Shown here: piece after piece, positions 12,085 to 22,280 of the stretch
Position numbering within the stretch: the first letter of the stretch is position 1
Layout of the letters: every line of letters begins with the position of its first letter
DNA from: Trichosphaerium sp. ATCC 40318
Lineage: Eukaryota > Discosea > Flabellinia > Trichosidae
Direction of reading: 5' to 3'
NCBI GenBank assembly: GCA_038496445.1
Contig: JALMLS010000197.1
Location: 1-64,000, forward strand
Length of the DNA stretch: 64,000 nt
The notes under the pieces: generated by a model
Told to the model about the DNA's origin: nothing
Seen by the model: only the letters and a program-made list of their open reading frames with translations
The model's database searches: none
Translations under genes and position numbers: made by a program

Positions 12085-12528
12085 CTTACAGACCCACAAT
12101 TGAGGCCTAAAACACTCCTTTATGTAACGACATTATGAAAAAATTGCTCGGGTTACTTAACCAATTAAGGCAGTCTAGGGTTGGCTTCAAAGACAGACCT
12201 TGAAGAGCAAACACTATTAGTGACTACGAGTCTGAGCGCACTCAACTTGTAAAGGGGTTACACCTTGGGCCTGGTATATCGAGACGATGCCGCGACTTAC
12301 GTACTTGCATGTTGACAAGTTGAGAATAGTACCAAACTACAGTCCACGTTTTAGTTATAAAAGGTTATTTTGATGAGGAGACGGGAGAGGAATTGGGTGT
12401 CGAAGTATTGATATTACATATCCATCCTCGTCAGCGCTTGCATATATTTGAACAAGTACAAAGCAAGGGACTGCGTTTATTTTAACTAAGCTACAATGGG
12501 TATTACAAAAACAAGAAAGGAATTGCTT

Positions 12529-13141
12529 CTAACTTGGCTTTCTCTTTTTTAAAGGAGGACCTTCATCTCCTTTGTCTTGTTCTTCGAGTCGTCTTTTCAG
12601 CTCTTCGTTTTCACGTGTCAAATCTGTGTTTTTTATTTGTGATTGTAGAAAACTATTAGTCATAGTCTTATTGTTCACGTTCAAGCTGAATGTTAGGTTG
12701 AGACTGTTGACGAAAGCGCCTTCCATTATCAGGTACACTTCGTTCTGTTCTTTGTGGGTTAACTAAAAACCGTTAACGAAGATAGTAAACGAAACAAGTG
12801 AAAGCAAGTACGTACAATTTGAAGGTGCAGAAAAGTTTGTTGTAGGGTTCCTAGTTCTTGCTAAGCTGAGTAAGTAAACTGAGAGTGCCACGCGGTGTTA
12901 ATGTACTTCTATTATTGCCCCTCTTAGGGCTCCTATTCATTGTGGTATCGTAAGGGTTCAACTGATTCTTGATAGTACGTTTTGAAGTTGGACTTTCACT
13001 TTGACGAGTACTTAATCCAGAAGGAGATGTATTTAAGTGCGATGGACAGGTACACCTAGTCAACCAACTTCCCATCGTTGTAACTATTGAAAGTACGCAG
13101 TTTCGTGGTATTGATACTTTTCTACGCATTGTTTTTGGCAT
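12529..13141 (-). CDS. Hypothetical coiled-coil protein with nuclear-type basic tail
   Basis: ATG 13139-13141 opens MPKTMRRKVSIPRNCVL in an exon rich in Ser, Thr, Arg and Asn. A later exon (about 12529-12762) begins LTHKEQNEVYLIMEGAF and continues through a leucine-rich stretch. It ends in RENEELKRRLEEQDKGDEG and PPLKKRKPS, a short coiled coil followed by a probable nuclear localisation signal. Between them, TLQQTFLHLQI (about 12800-12850) probably belongs to a middle exon ending at the GTACGT donor at about 12820. The join to the first exon is unresolved because its frame closes at about 12851. No known domain was recognised. A nuclear regulator is possible but is inferred only from the tail. 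Confidence 0.5.
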
Positions 13142-13640
13142 AGAATACGATGTAACTCTTTACTTCGTCTTTTTTGGTTTTTTTAAAAGTTATGTTGGTT
13201 TAATGCTCCACGTGGATAGCTTGATCGCTTAAAATGACTTTTTAGGCAAAATTCCCTTATTATTTATTGCGTAAGCAGCTTTTTCCAAATATAATTGAGA
13301 ACCCAGTTTCAATCAATGGTGATTGATTTTTTGAAAAGTGACTTAACAATCCAGCTAACTCAACGTTTTGCAACGACGGTTCAGAAACTTGAACTCCAGT
13401 ATGTTCGCGCTAGCACAAGCAAACTAGCAAATATGTCAAGAATTCTTAAGACTGCTTGACAGTTCGTTTTAAAGTTGCCGATCCATCGCACTGTCGTTTT
13501 GTGACACAGCTTTTTGGTAAAAGGCATAACACCAGATTCCAATTTTTTTTTGATTTTTGGTGAACCTTACCAAACACATGCACAAATAAAGTGTTTATTC
13601 TTTTACTATCTACAAACATAAATGATATGTATCTTTTTTT
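13142..13640. other. Intergenic region
   Basis: About 500 bases lie between two minus-strand genes. They should include the promoter of the coiled-coil protein gene and the 3' flank of the secreted protein gene. A CACGTG lies at about 13210. No coding exon or repeat was recognised. Confidence 0.45.
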
Positions 13641-15717
13641 TCAAGGTATGCAAATACCAACAGAAGCGTATATGTTGGTGTTGTATACTGGATTACCGAA
13701 TCTATCAAATCTTCCAAACAATCCACTAAACAAAAAAGTATTTTAGAGGAAAACTAGCTTGAGATAACTGTTAATTACCTTATCCTGTATCCACTTCCGG
13801 TATTAGCAACTCGTACACTCTCAAATCCAGGGAGGGCACTTATTTGGTAAACCATATTCTAAGATAATCATTAAGGGAGGAAGAGAAAAAAGACGAAAAA
13901 GGCAAAAAAGGCAAAAAAGAAAGAAAAGAAAGAAAAAAAAGAGAATACGCTACGCACGTTGAAGACGATTAAACCTTGGCTGACGCTTGATGATGACAAA
14001 ACAAAGTTTGGTGCAGATCCAGTGATACTCACATTGCTATTTATGAGAGGTAAGAAACAAAAATAGATACTAGTTCTTTCAGGCACTTACTCAAAGATAA
14101 TTTGAACAGATCCTAAACTGTTGCTTTCACGAATAGTTCCAACATCGACACCACCATTTACAAAACCAGATACTTGTATTGTGCCTTGAACAGCATCGAA
14201 AGATACTTTGACATTTTGTGCTACACATGAGAATGTCACAGGATTCTAAAAAGCAAAAGAGTCAACAAAGAAAGAAGGTTAAAAAGTGAATACTAAAAAA
14301 GCTTGTAGGTTTTACCTGTCCTGGATTGTCCAATCGGAAACAGTACGTTGGTGGTGCTTCTGGTCCTGAAGTGTCTGCTAATGCATATGTCCCTGTCGGG
14401 AATACACCTCCTATAAGACTGAAAGGACTACATCCTGAAACAGGAGCATTTGTAGGTGCATTAGTTGGAGATGCTGTTTGAACAGGTGCGTTTGTTGGTG
14501 GTTGTGTTGGTGGAGGGAAAGGAGCATTCGTTGGTGGTGCTGTGGGAGGAGTCACTGGAGCGTTTGTTGGTGAAAGCGTAGGTGGGACTGTAGGTGCTGC
14601 GAAAGGAGCATTCGTAGGTGGTTGTGTTGGTGGAGGGAAAGGAGCATTCGTAGGCGGCTGTGTAGGTGGAGGTACCGGAGCATTTGTAGGAGAAGCAACC
14701 GGCGCATTTGTAGGAGGTTGTGTCGGTGGAGGAACTGGTGCGTTCGTCGGAGGTGCGACAGGAGCGTTTGTAGGTGGTTGTGTAGGTGGAGGTACTGGAG
14801 CATTCGTAGGAGAAGCGACCGGCGCATTTGTTGGAGGTTGTGTAGGTGGAGGAACAGGTGCATTAGTAGGTGATTGTTGAGCGGATACTGCGCCAACGAA
14901 GTCATCCAAGCCTGTTGTTTGTTAGGGTTTAAACTTCTTTATGTAAATAAACCGTACGGTAAGCCACTGCTGTGCTGACTTGTATTGAGACTTGATTAAA
15001 AGCTTGATCTCCAGGATCAACTGATATCATATTATAAGATCCCATGAAGGCACCTCCAACAAGCGACGTTACAATACTTTGAAAACCTGTATTGGTGTTC
15101 CTCACAACTACTGTAAGAGGTACAGATATATCATAAGCTGTAACAATACAGTCAGAATAAGAGAGAACGAAGAAACAATGAAGAAAAAACGGACCTGAGA
15201 ATCCGAAATAGTTAAGTGGTTGTGTTAGTGTTACGACTATGGGTGTAGTATCCGTGAATGACTTTACGATATCAACAGGACGAGATACAATAACAGGTAG
15301 GCTTATAGGAGTAGTAGCGACTTGGAAAGTGCCTGAAATAGACCCAAAGCTAAATGGTAATACCGGACCTTGTCCAGGCATGAATCCGGTAAATTGTTCG
15401 ATGCCTAAAGACATTTTAATGGAACTGCTAAGTTTTTTGTTAAAGAATCTTACTAGGATTTATAAGTGTTGATATAAACGTGTCCCTTGATGCTATGGTG
15501 TTTGTAAATAGTCCAGTAAGCAATACATTATCAACAGCGCTTGAAGTTATCGTAATACATGAAATAAACGTGACTTGTAAACACAGGATGATCAAAATCG
15601 CCTTTGCTTGAAAATACGAGGGTGAGGAGTTGAGATATCACGTGATTTTTAACAAAACGAACCCACACGTGTGTGGATTGAGTTATATGATGGCGTACAT
15701 ATATCCTTGAGATACAT
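13641..15717 (-). CDS. Secreted PTNAP-repeat protein, probable cell-surface or wall glycoprotein
   Basis: The start at ATG 15715-15717 is chosen because the short first exon (MYLKDI) joins in phase to an exon encoding a hydrophobic core, KAILIILCLQVTFISC, which makes a good signal peptide. A 49-nt intron then leads to IEQFTGFMPGQGPVLPF and a beta-rich N-terminal domain (to about 14940). A proline/threonine linker of PTNAPV, PPPTQP and related units spans about 14473-14880. The C-terminal beta-sandwich-like domain begins GCSPFSLIGGVFPTG, continues through exons near 14230, 14080 and 13860, and ends YASVGICIP at TGA 13641-13643. Such PTxxP linkers are typical of extracellular proteins of stramenopiles and some other protists and are probably O-glycosylated. 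No catalytic motif was seen; a ligand-binding or adhesion role is inference. Confidence 0.75.
14473..14880 (-). repeat. Minisatellite encoding PTNAPV / PPPTQP repeats
   Basis: About 400 bases of imperfect tandem repeat encode alternating PTNAP(V/F) and PPPTQP blocks in the secreted protein. The unit of roughly 36-42 bases recurs with synonymous drift, so the array is old rather than freshly expanded. The antisense strand is also open but gives only a Gly/Val-rich shadow. Confidence 0.85.
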
Positions 15718-15989
15718 AGGAAAGACCTTTTGCGTTTAAACTCGGATTTTGTTAGGAACTTTGTTCACGTGAAAATAAAAACGAAAAGAAGTGATTTTTC
15801 TGAAGTTAAGGCCGCCTTTAAACTATTTTGCAGTATTTGTAGTGAAGTTTGTGGAAATCATATGTTTCATAGAGTCTCTATGGAGTTCTAAAGAACGTTT
15901 GTAGTTTTTTAGCAACGGCCTAAAAGGAAACTACATGCCTCTCGCAATGCATGGATTTCGTTGTTACTGAACCTTATTTAGCTAGTTGT

Positions 15990-16400
15990 AGTAATTAATT
16001 CTTAGTACTTTACTTAAACACCGAATCCTACGGTACATCTCTTTTCCACTACTGATTGGACTTCAGCATCTGCAGCATTGATATAGGTTGCCCATACCAC
16101 CCTTTGCCCTCGCCATGGTTTTTACCATCAACCTACATAGCATGATACGTTAGTTCGTAAACTAGTTGGGCTGCAACTGTGCCGAAGCTGTTTTACATGG
16201 TTTTTTTTGTAAACAATTGCCAATGACCTAGCTTGCGTCTTTTTTATCTTTTTTTCCCAGCGTTCTAAGTCTTAGAATTCTGTCATAAGCGAGAATACTA
16301 AACAACTCATATTTCTCGCCTCCAATCATGAATTTTCCTGGTGTTTCGCTTGAACAAGTACTAGATGGTACAGTTAGAACGTGGAATGACAACGGCCTAT
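15990..16400 (-). repeat. Inverted duplication arm A (pairs with 18520-19090)
   Basis: Read on the minus strand, this block resembles the plus strand at 18520-19090. Near-identical parts are about 16280-16370 against 18520-18600 (including TCATGATTGGAGGCGAGAAA, which contains the start codon of an outward gene) and about 16080-16165 against 18965-19060 (around GTTGATGGTAAA). The segment between them has diverged and differs in length. Each arm has an outward MxFPGVSxEQVL start on one side and a MORN-like remnant on the other. Confidence 0.7.
16040..16140 (-). pseudogene. MORN-like repeat remnant
   Basis: On the minus strand this encodes VDGKNHGEGKGWYGQP, one MORN/YwqK-like unit close to VDGKQRGGTKGWYENGQPE at 18990-19050. 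No start codon or longer frame surrounds it. It is a fragment of a duplicated gene within inverted arm A. Confidence 0.55.
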
Positions 16401-16990
16401 TGACACAACAAGTTGCCACTATTCAGAAGGGACTGTATGACATTTAATAGCAATGTGCCAAGGCAAGCTGGAAGGCAACACAAAGTCTCGCAATAGTCTA
16501 GAAATCGAGGTTCTCCAACATTACGTCAACGGTAAGAGGGAGGGAGAATACAACTCTTGGTATTAAAATGGCAATATGAAAGAAACTATTATGTAAATAA
16601 TTTACAGTATGGAGAGTTCAAGATGTGGCATGAGAATGGTCAATTGTATCAAAACTGGAACTGCATACATGGCATACGGGATGGAGTTTGCAAAAGTTGG
16701 TATATGGCTGGAAAATGGCCAATTGAGTGAGCAATATTTTTATGTCAATGGTAAAATAGAAGGGGAATGCAAGAAGTGGTATGCGAGTGGCCAGCTACAT
16801 TCACAATGCCACTACATTAACGGTAAGCGTACATGGCGTCTTGTAAAGTAGTTTGAATCCGGTAAAGTAAGTGAGTATTGCAACTATATCAATGATATAC
16901 GTGAAGGGGAGTGTGATGTATCAGAGAAAAGGAGACAAACCTGTGGTTTCTTATTATAAAATGGAAAATTGGTTTCCAGTGAACCATAAA
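16328..16990 (+). pseudogene. MORN-like (YwqK-type) repeat protein, decayed
   Basis: ATG 16328 opens MNFPGVSLEQVL, the same N-terminus as the divergent gene at 18553, and then runs into a GTVRTWNDNG repeat and stops. Downstream, MORN/YwqK-type units of about 23 residues recur in changing frames: YVNGKREGEYNSWY (about 16530), FKMWHENGQLYQNWN (about 16620), ENGQLSEQYFYVNGK (about 16715), IEGECKKWYASGQLHSQ (about 16760) and SGKVSEYCNYIND (about 16860). At least two in-frame stops and two frameshifts interrupt the series; introns explain some but not all of them. Such repeats pair an N-G-K turn with a conserved W-Y. They are known from bacterial YwqK-like proteins and from many giant-virus and protist genes. 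The gene is probably inactive. Confidence 0.65.
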
Positions 16991-17017
16991 CAGTTCTAAT
17001 TTTATTTTGTAATATTA

Positions 17018-18231
17018 TTAATAACAGTGTGCTGGTGTACTACACCATTGTAAGCACATTGAATTTTTAATAAATTCAGTGTTATCCTCGACGACTATAC
17101 ATGTTCTGTGTGAAATTGGCGTATCATAGTACTTGCTCACTATTCTAAGCCCTTGTATTGCTTCAATGCCTTCACTTGTCAGGTGGTCACAATCACTAAC
17201 ACCAATGGCGCGTAAACCTATCAATGATTTGATGCCTTCATCAGTCACTGATGTACCTTCAAGGTTAATGAATAAACACCAACAAGTGCTTTGATACCTT
17301 CATCTGTCACTGAAGTGCGGGCAAGGTCAATAGCATGAACACCCGCTAGTGCTTTGATACCTTTATCTGTCACTGAAGTATCTCCAAGGTGAATAGTATG
17401 CACTCCTGCAAGAGCTTTGATACCTTCATCTGTTACTGCCGTTTCATCAAGGAAGATGGTATGAATACCTGCAAGTGCTTTGATACCCTCATCTGTAACT
17501 GACGTTCCAGAAAGGCAAATGGCATGAACAACCTGAAGAGATTTGAGACATTTGTCTGTTACTGAAGTGTTAGCAAGACTGATAGTATGTACCCCACTGA
17601 GTGCCTTGATACCTTCATCTGTCACATTTGGACAAAAATTAAGGTCAATTGAATGAGCACCTGATAGGGCTTTGATACCTTCGTCTGCTACGTTTTTACA
17701 GCCAGTGAGGCGTACACAATGAGCACCTGCAAGGGCCTTGACACCGTCACTTGATACTGAAGTATAAGATATGTCAATTGTATGAACACCAGCCAATGCC
17801 TTGATACCTTCGTCTGACACATTTGGACATTTATTGAGGAAAATGGAGTGTACACCAGCAAGCTCTTTTAGATCGTTATCATTGATTAAACTTCTTTCTC
17901 TGAATGACTCAATTATTCTTGTTGCAAAAGTTGTATCAATATTACGACATCCAGACAGCAACGAAAACATTGTGTTGTTCTTTACTTTCATAACAACAGT
18001 AGTGTTGTTCATGATACCCTTGTACTGTCGAATCCTTAGAATGTCTGGAATATCATAAATAAAAATCTTGTCATATCCAACAACATCGTGGATGATATCG
18101 GACATTAAACGACATGATTGAGCTACACAGAATTTTGTTTTTGCTTCTGTGTAATAAACAATATTGGAAATAACCTCTGGTGGGAAGTTGAGAATGTCTA
18201 TCATTTTGTGTGTTCTCTTCTCTCTGTCCAT
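17018..18231 (-). CDS. F-box / leucine-rich repeat protein with C-terminal frameshift
   Basis: Likely a substrate receptor of an SCF-type ubiquitin ligase. ATG 18229-18231 opens MDREKRTHKMIDILNFPPEV; residues 12-50 fit an F-box, and an LRR array follows from about residue 110. About ten repeats of 23 residues follow the pattern V-T-D-E-G-I-K-A-L-A-G-V-H-T-I-x-L, such as LAGVHTIHLGDTSVTD. The frame closes at 17245 after LVGVYSLTLK. One base earlier, at about 17264-17276, a +1 shift restores INLEGTSVTDEGIKSLIG and two more repeats to about 17018, so the 3' end looks frameshifted. The gene has no introns, unlike most of its neighbours. A decayed relative is at 41786-42240. The upstream ORF (18553) overlaps its 5' end in another frame. 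Confidence 0.8.
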
Positions 18232-18553
18232 TGTTAGTGAGGCTACAGCAGCTTATAGCGTACGTTTTTATGCGCTTTTGTAACTCTGGAGCCTCAAGTT
18301 GTAACAGATTTAGCAACTGAGGTTCTGTCGAGTGTATTTTACGCAGTGTGATTGTTTTAGCAATTCTTTCTGCATTGTTGAACAGGTACTGGTCGAGTTG
18401 TAGTACAAAGTTGGTGTTTGCAATGGTTAAGATTCTTTCAAGCTGGTTTGTGAATGTTTTACGGTGCTCAGTACCGATTTTATTGAAAACTACTGCATGG
18501 TACTTGACATAGTACTCTAGTACTTGTTCAACTGAAACACCAGGAAAAGTCAT
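18071..18553 (-). CDS. Conserved N-terminal module ORF (MTFPGVSVEQVL), overlaps the F-box/LRR start
   Basis: ATG 18551-18553 opens MTFPGVSVEQVLEYYVKYHA and runs as a helical, Lys/Glu-rich protein to about LQKRIKTYA (18255). After that the frame overlaps the F-box/LRR gene in a different phase to a stop at 18071, and its composition becomes unlike protein. The first twelve residues match the MNFPGVSLEQVL start of the MORN pseudogene at 16328, so one 5' module has been joined to two different gene bodies. The true 3' end is uncertain. The module could be a separate small gene, or it may have been spliced to the LRR gene, although I found no in-phase join. Function unknown. Confidence 0.5.
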   Translation of the reverse strand: MTFPGVSVEQVLEYYVKYHAVVFNKIGTEHRKTFTNQLERILTIANTNFVLQLDQYLFNNAERIAKTITLRKIHSTEPQLLNLLQLEAPELQKRIKTYAISCCSLTNNGQREENTQNDRHSQLPTRGYFQYCLLHRSKNKILCSSIMSFNVRYHPRCCWI

Positions 18554-19090
18554 GATTGGAGGCGAGAAATATTAGTTGTTTAGTATTCTCACTTATAAAA
18601 GAATGGTAAGACTTAAACGAAACGCTAACTTCAAAGGGCAATCCCTATCTTTTGTTGCAACTTGGCACATTAATTAACGCAGGAATTGACCCGGATTTTC
18701 GACAAAACAGATTACCGAAATCAGGCTTTTCAGTTCGTCGTAGTCATAACCTGAACAATTTCTATGCCTCAATATTTGGTAAAATGGATACCGTTAGGTG
18801 AATCAAATATTTGTTGCTTGTTACAATGTACTGAATGCTCATAGTGAGTAGAAAATTAGACAAAAAAATGAGATAATCCTGGTCAATTCCGCACGTTAAA
18901 TACCGTCCATAGAAGTTAATACCATTTAGTCACTTATTGTTTGGTACGTAAAAAAAGTGTCAGTTTTAGCTCAAGTGCGACCAACTTATCATACTATGTG
19001 GTTGATGGTAAACAACGCGGAGGTACCAAAGGTTGGTATGAGAATGGGCAGCCAGAGTACCAAAACAACCAGTCACAGTAGAGGGAAAGA
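18520..19090 (+). repeat. Inverted duplication arm B (pairs with 15990-16400)
   Basis: This is the counterpart of arm A in opposite orientation. It includes the start of the 18553 gene (outward on minus) and a MORN-like remnant (outward on plus). The two arms enclose the MORN pseudogene and the F-box/LRR gene. Confidence 0.65.
18960..19090 (+). pseudogene. MORN-like repeat remnant
   Basis: The plus strand reads YYVVDGKQRGGTKGWYENGQ (about 18990-19050) and then stops. This is a single MORN/YwqK unit without a full gene around it. It is the mirror copy of the remnant at 16040-16140. Confidence 0.55.
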
Positions 19091-19296
19091 CAACTTCGAA
19101 TACTTTCGGCTTCAGTTTTAGGTGAGTGAATAAGAATGGCACAACAACATCAAAAGGTACTGTCCATACTTGCTAAACTTACTAATCTAGTTCTCATAAG
19201 TATCCGAGCTCTGCTACTGGCAAGGCAGCATCGCGAAACATGGTGAGTTTTCAATGCTAGTTAGATTCACGCGTTCTTGTTGATCTATAATACCAG

Positions 19297-19406
19297 TAGA
19301 GATGGCAGAAATACCAGTCCGAACCGGTTCCGGACCGAAACGCAAAGGACCGGTCTGTAAACGGTCCGCTGTCGAAGGGAGTACCCTTGGTATTTGCCAC
19401 CTCTAC
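19297..19406. mobile_element. MITE-like element with terminal inverted repeats and 7-bp flanking duplication
   Basis: The left end TAGAGATGGCAGAAATACC is the imperfect inverse of the right end GGTATTTGCCACCTCTA. The 110-bp body contains further GGTCCG/CGGACC-type palindromes and encodes no protein. ATACCAG immediately precedes the element (19290-19296) and immediately follows it (19407-19413), as expected for a target-site duplication. Its GC content is higher than its surroundings. This fits a non-autonomous DNA transposon; the parent transposase is not in this window. Confidence 0.65.
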
Positions 19407-19648
19407 ATACCAGATTGGAGGAGAATACGTCTCACTCAGCTTCGATCCCCTGGATCATGTAGCCAGAGAACCTTCCCATTTATTAACTTGGAGTTATCTC
19501 TGGTAATATACAACAAATTACATAAATCAATCGAAGCATTCAATCAATCAGCACAGAACTTTTTTAATCGTAACCTGCCATTGTAGAACTTTATTTGTAC
19601 TGTCCTTTTACCACACTTTGACCGGTGTGTAATAGGATCGTACTGGAC

Positions 19649-22280
19649 ATGTTTCGCATCGCATTACTAGCATTGTTAGTGTCATTGGTGCTTTTAGCTG
19701 CTTCTCAAAAGCCACCAAAACCCCACGTGGTATTCCTTTTGATAGATGACTACGGTTGGGCTAATGTTGGTTACCATAGGTACATAAGCCCATTAGCAAC
19801 TGTTTTGTTAAATGCTGAACGTTGTTTATTTCGTACACAGTAGAAACCACTATTTGTTTTGCGTAGGGCAAATATTAGTGTAGAAAAGTTTTTCGAACAA
19901 GTTTGTTTTCAGGCGTGAACAACAAACAGTCTAAAGTTTATACACGTTGTGCATTAGATATAGTGCAATACGTTCAAGTGGCTAACTTTGATTTTTGTTG
20001 TACACATGTTGACATTTCATTGAGCGGATACAAAGAAATGCCGCTGAAACACGTGCTTTTTTTTTTTACACAAACAAAAGTATCACTAATAACTATCTTG
20101 TAGGAACCCGCCAACAAAAGAGGTTCAAACACCAAACATTGACGCACTAGTTTCTGAAGGTATTGAACTCGATAGGCACTATGTGTTCAAGGTACCTAAC
20201 TCTCTTTTTTTCTTTTTTGGAAGAAAAAGCCGTTAACTTTTCTTGCCGTTTGGCGTCATGCTTTGTAATGTAGTTTTTAGTACTGTTCTCCTACACGTTC
20301 AGCCGTACAATCAGGAAGAAATCCTATCCACGTTAACGTCTTAAATATACCGCCAAGCTACTACAATGCTACTGATCCTGTATCTGGTTTCCAAGGTATT
20401 CCAAGGAACATGACAGGCATTGCAGAGAAAATGAAGAGCGCAGGTTATGCTACTCACATGGCTGGAAAGTGGTACGTCACGTATAAATAATCAATGTGTC
20501 TTAACAGTTTACTAGGGACGCCGGAATGGTATATCTTTTTACTTGTTTTTTTTGTTACTTATAGAACTTAAGGCTACTCCCGATCACTCACCCCATGGTA
20601 GAGGATATCAAACAAGTTTACATTACTTCCACCACGCTAATGACTACTGGACGTACGTTCAAGATTATTTTAACAAACTTCAGGAGTAAACCTTTCCCTT
20701 TCTTTACAATATTGTTCATACTATACTTTAGGTATGAGACTGGGCGCTGTTCAAGTGAGAACATTGTTGATCTTTGGCATACCGATGAACCAGCACGAGC
20801 ACTTACGAATCCACATACTTGTAGTCAAAAAAATCAAGCAAGCGATTGCGTTTATGAAGATGCTCTATTTGAACAGCATGTTTTTGATGTTTTAGATAAT
20901 CATGATCCATCTACACCTCTCTTCCTATTCTGGGCACCTCACTCTATTCATGCTCCCCTAGAGGCACCTATACACAAGTGAAGTATTATGACTAATCAAA
21001 CAACATACTAGGTGCCACAAGAGTACGTTGACAAGTTCTCCTTCATTGACAAACAACCAAGACAAATGTATCATGTACGATTGTTACTACTAAATTTTAC
21101 TTTTTGTCTGCTAATACGATTGTGAAGGCTATGGTCAATTTCATTGATTCACGTATTGGTATAATCGTGAATAAGCTTAAAGAGAAAGGCATGTACGACG
21201 ATACTTTAATAGTCATGTCAGCAGACAACGGAGGACCAATTTATAAAAATGGTAAACAAAAAGCACGTGTACAACTTTGTTAACCTAAGTCCTAAAGGTT
21301 CTGCTGGAGCAAATAATTGGCCTTTAAGAGGAGGTAAAATGAGTAACTTTGAAGGAGGTGTAAGAGTAAATGCTTTCGCATCCGGAGGTCTAGTAAGTAG
21401 TCAATTCCAAAAATCAATAAAACCCTATTAGAATTGCTTACTTATAAGTTTTTTAGATACCCAAAGAACGGAGAGGTACTAAAGAAGAAGGCTATATTTG
21501 TGGATGGGATTGGTATGCAACATTCTGTCATATAGCTGGTGTCGATCCTACGGATGAAAAAGCCGCTAAAGGTACCTACATCAGAATAGGTTTTTGCTAA
21601 GCTTTTTTAAAGCGAACTTGCCTCCGATAGACTCATTCAACATGTGGCCTTTACTATCTGGACAGACAAAGACGAGCCCACGTAATGTGATTCCTCTTGG
21701 GAGCCCAGACCCACCTGGCCAGTATCAAAACATGGTACCAACAACGGTAAACGGTATAATAGTTGGTGACTGGAAGGTAAGAAGGAATTTATAAAAAAAG
21801 TAGTTTAACAAACTGTAGCTCCTTGTTGGGGATATAACTCAAGATTCATGGACTGGTCCACAGTACCCCAATATTACAACGAATTGGATATCTGAAGACC
21901 ATTACCTATCTTGTGGAACTAGAGGATGTCTCTTTAATATTAAGAACGGTACGTGTCATAAACGAAGACACCCTATTGCCCAAACTTTCTCTTTTTTTTC
22001 AAAATATGTTGCCAGTTTTTTTACGCTGCGCTGTTTAAAGTTACACGTAAAGTGTCCATATGCTATTTCTTTGATAATGTTGAACTTTAATTTCTTTGTA
22101 GATCCAACAGAACACGTGGACTTAGCAAGTCAGGAACCTGCAATACTCTCTGAATTGCATACACATCTAAAAAAAGCCCAAGCGTCAGTTTTTAGCCCTC
22201 ACAGAGGAACAAATTCACCAAAAGCATGCGAAGACGCTCTTAACAAATATAAAGGGTATTGGGGTCCTTTCATAGAATAA
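19649..22280 (+). CDS. Secreted sulfatase (arylsulfatase family)
   Basis: Formylglycine-dependent sulfatase that removes sulfate esters, probably from polysaccharides, in the secretory route or outside the cell. ATG 19649 gives a signal peptide, MFRIALLALLVSLVLLAAS, followed by the metal-binding strand PHVVFLLIDDYGWANVGYH. The active-site signature CSPTRSAVQSGRNPIHVN lies at about 20285-20335; its Cys is the residue normally converted to formylglycine. ATHMAGKW (about 20455), FLFWAPHSIHAPLEAP (about 20930) and SADNGGPIYKNG (about 21230) are the further metal and substrate motifs. GGKMSNFEGGVRVNAF (about 21340) is also typical, and the C-terminus ends KGYWGPFIE at TAA 22278-22280. It has about ten introns. 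Motif order and length resemble arylsulfatase B/I/J-like enzymes; the exact substrate is not predictable. Confidence 0.92.

Noticed and set aside
14542-14880. Plus-strand Gly/Val-rich 112-codon frame
   Set aside because: It is the antisense shadow of the PTNAP repeat array in the secreted protein gene.
18071-18275. A 21-nt intron joining the 18553 module to the F-box/LRR gene
   Set aside because: Removing GTACGC to CTGTAG keeps the wrong frame, so it does not produce a fused protein, and it would be shorter than any intron seen here.
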